DNA from: Nocardioides potassii
Lineage (GTDB): Bacteria; Actinomycetota; Actinomycetes; Propionibacteriales; Nocardioidaceae
Direction: 5' to 3'
Assembly (NCBI RefSeq): GCF_021648885.1
Contig: NZ_JAKJHZ010000007.1
Coordinates: 1 to 64,000, forward strand
Length of the DNA: 64,000 nt
Below the pieces are notes generated by a model. That model ran no database searches, had not been told where the DNA came from, and saw only the letters and a program-made list of their open reading frames with translations. Made by a program: the position numbers and the translations under genes. Shown here one piece after another: positions 60,556-64,000 of this stretch (position 1 is its first letter; each line of letters starts with the position of its first letter).

Positions 60556-62004
60556 TCAGACGGCGGCTGGCTCGTCGGTCGACAGAGTGATGGCCTTCAT
60601 CTGCGTGAGGGCGAAGAGGCCCTCAGGCCCGCCTTCCCGTCCGAAGCCAGACTGCTTCATGCCCCCGAATGGGGCGGCGAGGCACGGGAAGGTTCCGTTG
60701 ATGATGAACACACCTGATCGCACTTCGCGGGCCACCCTCAGACCCGTCGCTTCGTCGCTGGTGAAAACCGACCCCGACAGGCCGTAGCGAGAGTCATTAG
60801 CGATCTCGATCGCTTCCTCGATGGTGTCGAAGGGGATGACCACGAAAACGGGACCGAAGATCTCGTTCTGCGCCACCTCCATGTCGTTGGTGACTCCGGT
60901 CAGCAGGGTCGGCTCCAGGAAGTAGCCGTCGAAACCGTCGGGTCGCGATCCGCCGTAAGCGATCGTGGCTCCGTCAGCGACAGCCCGCTCGATGTAGCCC
61001 TCCGCGCGCTCGCGGAATCGTTCCGCGGCAAGGGGCCCCCACTGGGTCTCGGGGTCGGTAGGGTCGCCCATCTTCAATGTCGCAAGACCCGCGACGAGGC
61101 GCGAAACGACCTCGTCGTGGATAGAGCGGTCGACGAGGAGTCTCGTCATTGCCACGCAGATCTGCCCGCTGTAGAGCGCCATCGAGTCCACAAGGACCGG
61201 GATGGTCGAGTCGAGGTCGGCATCGGCGGCGATGATGGAGGCGGACTTGCCGCCCAGTTCAAGCACGACGTTAGCCACCCTGTCGGCGCAGGCCTTCATG
61301 ACTGACGTTCCGACCTCCGTGCCCCCAGTGAAGTGCACGGCAGCAACCTCGGGGTGCTCGACCAGGTACGCGCTGACGTCGGCGTCCCCGGCGATGAGGC
61401 TGAAGACACCTTCGGGGAACTGAGCCTCGTCCGCGGCGGCCCCGAAGACGTAGCCGAGCATCCTGCACTCGGCCGGAAGCTTGACAATGAGGGTGTTTCC
61501 CGCGATCAGCGCAGGAATGATCGCCAAGGCAAACTGCATGTGCGGACCGTTGAACGCGACGACGCCGACCGTCGGACCGACGCCCTCCCGACGGACCTCC
61601 AGGCGCCCCATGGACGTGTCCCGCACCTCTACCCAGGGTGCCGTCTCGGCTTCCCTCAGCGCTAGGTTCCAGAGGTCTGAGGCGGCGTTGGTGAGGTCGA
61701 GGCACTGGGTGATCGGCATGCCGGACTCCAAGGCCCACACTTCTGCGATCTGCTGCTTGCGCTTGTCGAGACCCTCGCAGAAACGCCCGATGCGCTCCAG
61801 CCGCTGAGTAACAGACAGCGCGTTCCACGCCCCGAACGCCTCGGCGGCCTGCGCGACTGCCGACTTCGCGTCCTCGATGCTTGGCCGTGGAAGTCGACGC
61901 ACCACCCGGCCGTCGAAGGGCGACACGACGTCTGCCTCGTCAGTGGAGGCTGGCCGAACCCAGCGGCTGCCGATGAAGAGTTCGTCCGTGTGTGCGATGT
62001 CCAT
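60556..62004 (-). CDS. Aldehyde dehydrogenase (NAD(P)+)
   Basis: A 482-residue ALDH: GVVAFNGPHMQFALAIIPAL, IVKLPAECRMLGYVFGAAAD, FTGGTEVGTSVMK, NVVLELGGKSASIIAADADL with catalytic Glu, SGQICVAMTRLLVDRSIHDE with nucleophile Cys, and NEIFGPVFVVIPFD. It would oxidise the aldehyde made by the cluster's alcohol dehydrogenases. The ATG at 62004 has GAGG upstream. It is divergent from the ROK regulator gene, with a palindromic site between them. Confidence 0.93.
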   Translation of the reverse strand: MDIAHTDELFIGSRWVRPASTDEADVVSPFDGRVVRRLPRPSIEDAKSAVAQAAEAFGAWNALSVTQRLERIGRFCEGLDKRKQQIAEVWALESGMPITQCLDLTNAASDLWNLALREAETAPWVEVRDTSMGRLEVRREGVGPTVGVVAFNGPHMQFALAIIPALIAGNTLIVKLPAECRMLGYVFGAAADEAQFPEGVFSLIAGDADVSAYLVEHPEVAAVHFTGGTEVGTSVMKACADRVANVVLELGGKSASIIAADADLDSTIPVLVDSMALYSGQICVAMTRLLVDRSIHDEVVSRLVAGLATLKMGDPTDPETQWGPLAAERFRERAEGYIERAVADGATIAYGGSRPDGFDGYFLEPTLLTGVTNDMEVAQNEIFGPVFVVIPFDTIEEAIEIANDSRYGLSGSVFTSDEATGLRVAREVRSGVFIINGTFPCLAAPFGGMKQSGFGREGGPEGLFALTQMKAITLSTDEPAAV

Positions 62005-62046
62005 CTCGTACCTCGTCCTAATCAACCCGGAGCCCTTCCGGCGAAA

Positions 62047-62067
62047 TTACGTTGACCGTCAGCGTAA
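62047..62067. promoter_or_regulatory. Imperfect palindrome between aldehyde dehydrogenase and ROK genes
   Basis: TTACGTTGACCGTCAGCGTAA is palindromic apart from one arm position and the centre (TTACGyTGAC / GTCArCGTAA). It lies 43 bases from the aldehyde dehydrogenase start and 65 from the ROK start. It is a probable ROK operator. Confidence 0.65.
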
Positions 62068-62131
62068 ACACGGCGCTTATCGCTGTCAACAATCGAGGCA
62101 AACGTTGGTCGGCAACATATAGAGTGGTGCA

Positions 62132-63391
62132 GTGGCCACACGTCGAGACGCACTGACGAGTCCTCTTCGCTCTTCCCGCGGGGGGCCGCCAACGCCTCTT
62201 CCCGTCTCTGTGCGTCGAGTCAACCCGCGCGTGGCCCGAGCTGGGGAGGTCTTGGACCTCATCCGCCGGGGGAAGGCCGAGACGACGACAGAACTAGCTC
62301 ATGCCATGGGGCTCGCCCGGTCGACGGTGAGCGAGCGGATCGAGGCCCTGCAGCGTCTCGACCTGCTCGTGCCTGCGGGTGAGACCACCCCCTCGCGGGG
62401 GCGTCCTGCGGGGCGCTTCTCTTTCAACGCGAAGGCAGGTGTGACGCTTGCAGCGCAGGTCGGCATGAGCGGCACGATGGTCGCCATCACGGACTTGGCC
62501 GGGGAGGTGGAGTGGCACGACCAGGTGCAGCACGACATCGGGGCTGGTCCTGAAGCGTTGTACGACTTGTTGCTGAAGCAGTTCAACAACGGGCTGCGGG
62601 ACCTCGGTCGCGAGACGTCCGCAGTGTTGGGGATCGGTGTAGGCCTGCCCGGTGACATCGAAATCGCATCCGCGCCGGCTCGCGCGGCCGGATCTGCCGG
62701 GAGCTGGGACGAGCAGGCTCTCAGGGACCGCCTCAGCGAAACCTTCGGAGCTCTTGCGATTGTTGACCGGGACGTCAATCTGATGGCCATCGGCGAGCAC
62801 CGCTCCTCCTGGCCGGACGCAAAGGTGTTCATGTGCCTCAAGGTGGGAACGGTGATCGCTTGCGGATTGGTAATCGACGACCAGGTCATCCGGGGGGCGT
62901 CAGGGATGCTCGGCGAGGTTGGGCATACCAAGTTGGCGGGGGCCGATCTGCCTTGTGCCTGCGGAAGTAGGGGCTGCCTTAACACCGTCGCCGGTGGACC
63001 TGCGTTGGCCGCCCATCTGAGTGAGATGGGACTGGATGCACACAGCGCGCGCGACGTGTCGAACCTCGCCAACAACGGGAACATCCCGGCCGGGCAGGCG
63101 GTACGCGTCGCAGGTCAGCGGATCGGAGAGGTTGTGGCGTCTGCGATCAACTTGCTGAACCCCGACGTCATCACCGTGTGGGGGTACCTAGTCGACAGCG
63201 GCGACCAGTTCCTGGCCGGACTGCAAGAGTCTGTGTACAAGACAGCACTGCCATCGTCCGCGCAGGCAGCGATCATTACGCGGGCTCGTCTGGGCGACGA
63301 CGTGGGGTTACGTGGTGCGGCCCTCACGGTGATCGAGCGAGCGCTGGAGCCCGAGAAGATCGACCTTCTGGTCGACGCGGTGAGCGCCTGA
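62132..63391 (+). CDS. ROK family transcriptional regulator
   Basis: A 419-residue protein from a GTG at 62132. Winged HTH at about 50-95 (TTTELAHAMGLARSTVSERI, EALQRLDLLVP). The ROK sugar-kinase-like domain follows: GIGVGLPGDIE, the zinc site LPCACGSRGCLNTVAGG, ASGMLGEVGHTKLAG and LLNPDVITVWGYL. ROK repressors sense sugars or their phosphates, which supports a carbohydrate-like substrate for the neighbouring importer. It is divergent from the aldehyde dehydrogenase. Confidence 0.92.
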   Translation: MATRRDALTSPLRSSRGGPPTPLPVSVRRVNPRVARAGEVLDLIRRGKAETTTELAHAMGLARSTVSERIEALQRLDLLVPAGETTPSRGRPAGRFSFNAKAGVTLAAQVGMSGTMVAITDLAGEVEWHDQVQHDIGAGPEALYDLLLKQFNNGLRDLGRETSAVLGIGVGLPGDIEIASAPARAAGSAGSWDEQALRDRLSETFGALAIVDRDVNLMAIGEHRSSWPDAKVFMCLKVGTVIACGLVIDDQVIRGASGMLGEVGHTKLAGADLPCACGSRGCLNTVAGGPALAAHLSEMGLDAHSARDVSNLANNGNIPAGQAVRVAGQRIGEVVASAINLLNPDVITVWGYLVDSGDQFLAGLQESVYKTALPSSAQAAIITRARLGDDVGLRGAALTVIERALEPEKIDLLVDAVSA

Positions 63392-63409
63392 CCGGCTCGG
63401 GCCCCGGGG

Positions 63410-64000
63410 TCAGCGCGTGGCGCGTAGCCGGCCCGACAGCTCGTGCGCCGCGCTCAGCAGGCGGCGCCCGAGGTCGGGCTGCCGTGCGGCCGTGAAGCGG
63501 TGTTCCACTCCAGTCAGGCTGAGTGCTCCGATAGGGGAACCTTGCTCGTCGAAGACTGCTGCACCCATCCCCCAGCTCCCCTCGACGATCAAGCCAGGGT
63601 TTAGCGCCCACCCGACATCTCGCGTCGTCGCCAAACGGGCACGGACCTGCGTCGCCTCATGCGCCGCGCCGTACTGGACACGGTCCGACCGAGCAAGACA
63701 GGCGTCGATCTCCTGGGGCGACATGTAGGCGAGGATTGCCGTACCGGCAGAGGCGACGCCCAGCGGGAACCGGCGCCCCTCATGCAGGACGTGTGATCGG
63801 AGCGGAAAGCTTCCGTCCTCGCGCACCATGCAGACCGTCTCGTCACCTCGGCGCACGGAGTAGAAGGCACTCTCGCCGGTCTCCGCCGCTAGCCAGCGCA
63901 CGAGCGGACGCGCCTGCGAAGTGTGGTCGTAGCGACGACTGGCTGTGGCGCCCCAGAGGTAGAGTTCTGGTCCAAGGACCCACCGTCCGTCCTCCTCCAC
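63410..64000 (-). CDS. IclR family regulator, N-terminal HTH beyond window
   Basis: The visible 196 residues are the IclR effector-binding domain: PLVRWLAAETGESAFYSVRR, VCMVREDGSFPLRSHVLHEG, RRFPLGVASAGTAILAYMSP, and GSWGMGAAVFDEQGSPIGAL followed by SLTGVE. The DNA-binding part lies to the right of base 64000, so the gene is cut by the window edge. It is convergent with the ROK gene, 18 bases apart. Confidence 0.88.
   Translation of the reverse strand: MEEDGRWVLGPELYLWGATASRRYDHTSQARPLVRWLAAETGESAFYSVRRGDETVCMVREDGSFPLRSHVLHEGRRFPLGVASAGTAILAYMSPQEIDACLARSDRVQYGAAHEATQVRARLATTRDVGWALNPGLIVEGSWGMGAAVFDEQGSPIGALSLTGVEHRFTAARQPDLGRRLLSAAHELSGRLRATR

Overview
The window is high-GC DNA with densely packed, often ATGA-overlapping genes, GTG starts and two GTP-dependent PEP carboxykinases. 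A mycofactocin cluster, GTP-PEPCK and a pSAM2-like integrase at a tRNA gene point to an actinomycete, most likely Nocardioidaceae (Nocardioides-like). The genus is inference from gene content only.

Region 1 (1-17 kb) looks like conserved chromosome. It holds a truncated cation/proton antiporter and a three-gene set with a WXG-like protein, an EspG-like protein and an esterase-fold-like protein. A MoxR ATPase/VWA pair and two tRNA-Ser genes follow. Next come a 42-residue secreted peptide convergent with a HTH regulator, pckG, and an apparent operon on the minus strand: a second PEPCK, a GGDEF-EAL c-di-GMP enzyme, a processive family 2 glycosyltransferase and a small membrane protein.

Region 2 (17-38 kb) is accessory. 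It starts with an excisionase and a tyrosine integrase directly downstream of tRNA-Arg(ACG). Its most striking content is a 26-codon gene with a strong ribosome binding site whose peptide ends in STDWYVW, 20 bp upstream of a lone cytochrome P450. This is the layout of a minimal P450-modified RiPP cluster, and the end resembles the tryptorubin core AWYIWY (atropopeptides). Around it lie a zinc-finger/HTH protein, an ECF sigma factor with a membrane partner, an exporter/epoxide hydrolase/LysR set, a YdeI-like protein, an ABC exporter, a haem peroxidase and a tandem pair of tyrosine recombinases. A short DNA word (CGGCAGATCCG) recurs five times between 21 and 29 kb.

Region 3 (38-48 kb) has a divergent TetR/membrane-protein pair with a palindromic operator, a thioredoxin-like/PadR/GNAT operon with its own palindrome, and a mycofactocin operon mftA-B-C-D-E-SDR-F made of overlapping genes.

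Region 4 (48-64 kb) is a catabolic cluster on the minus strand: aldehyde dehydrogenase, carboxymuconolactone decarboxylase-like protein, a ribose-type ABC importer, a PEP-hydrolase-like TIM barrel, a Tm-1-like protein, two SDRs, a Gfo/Idh/MocA oxidoreductase and an MHS-type transporter. ROK and IclR regulators lie at its edge. One SDR has the mycofactocin-coupled signature, so regions 3 and 4 probably work together: the mft operon makes the redox cofactor that the imported alcohol or polyol needs for oxidation. The substrate cannot be read from the sequence.
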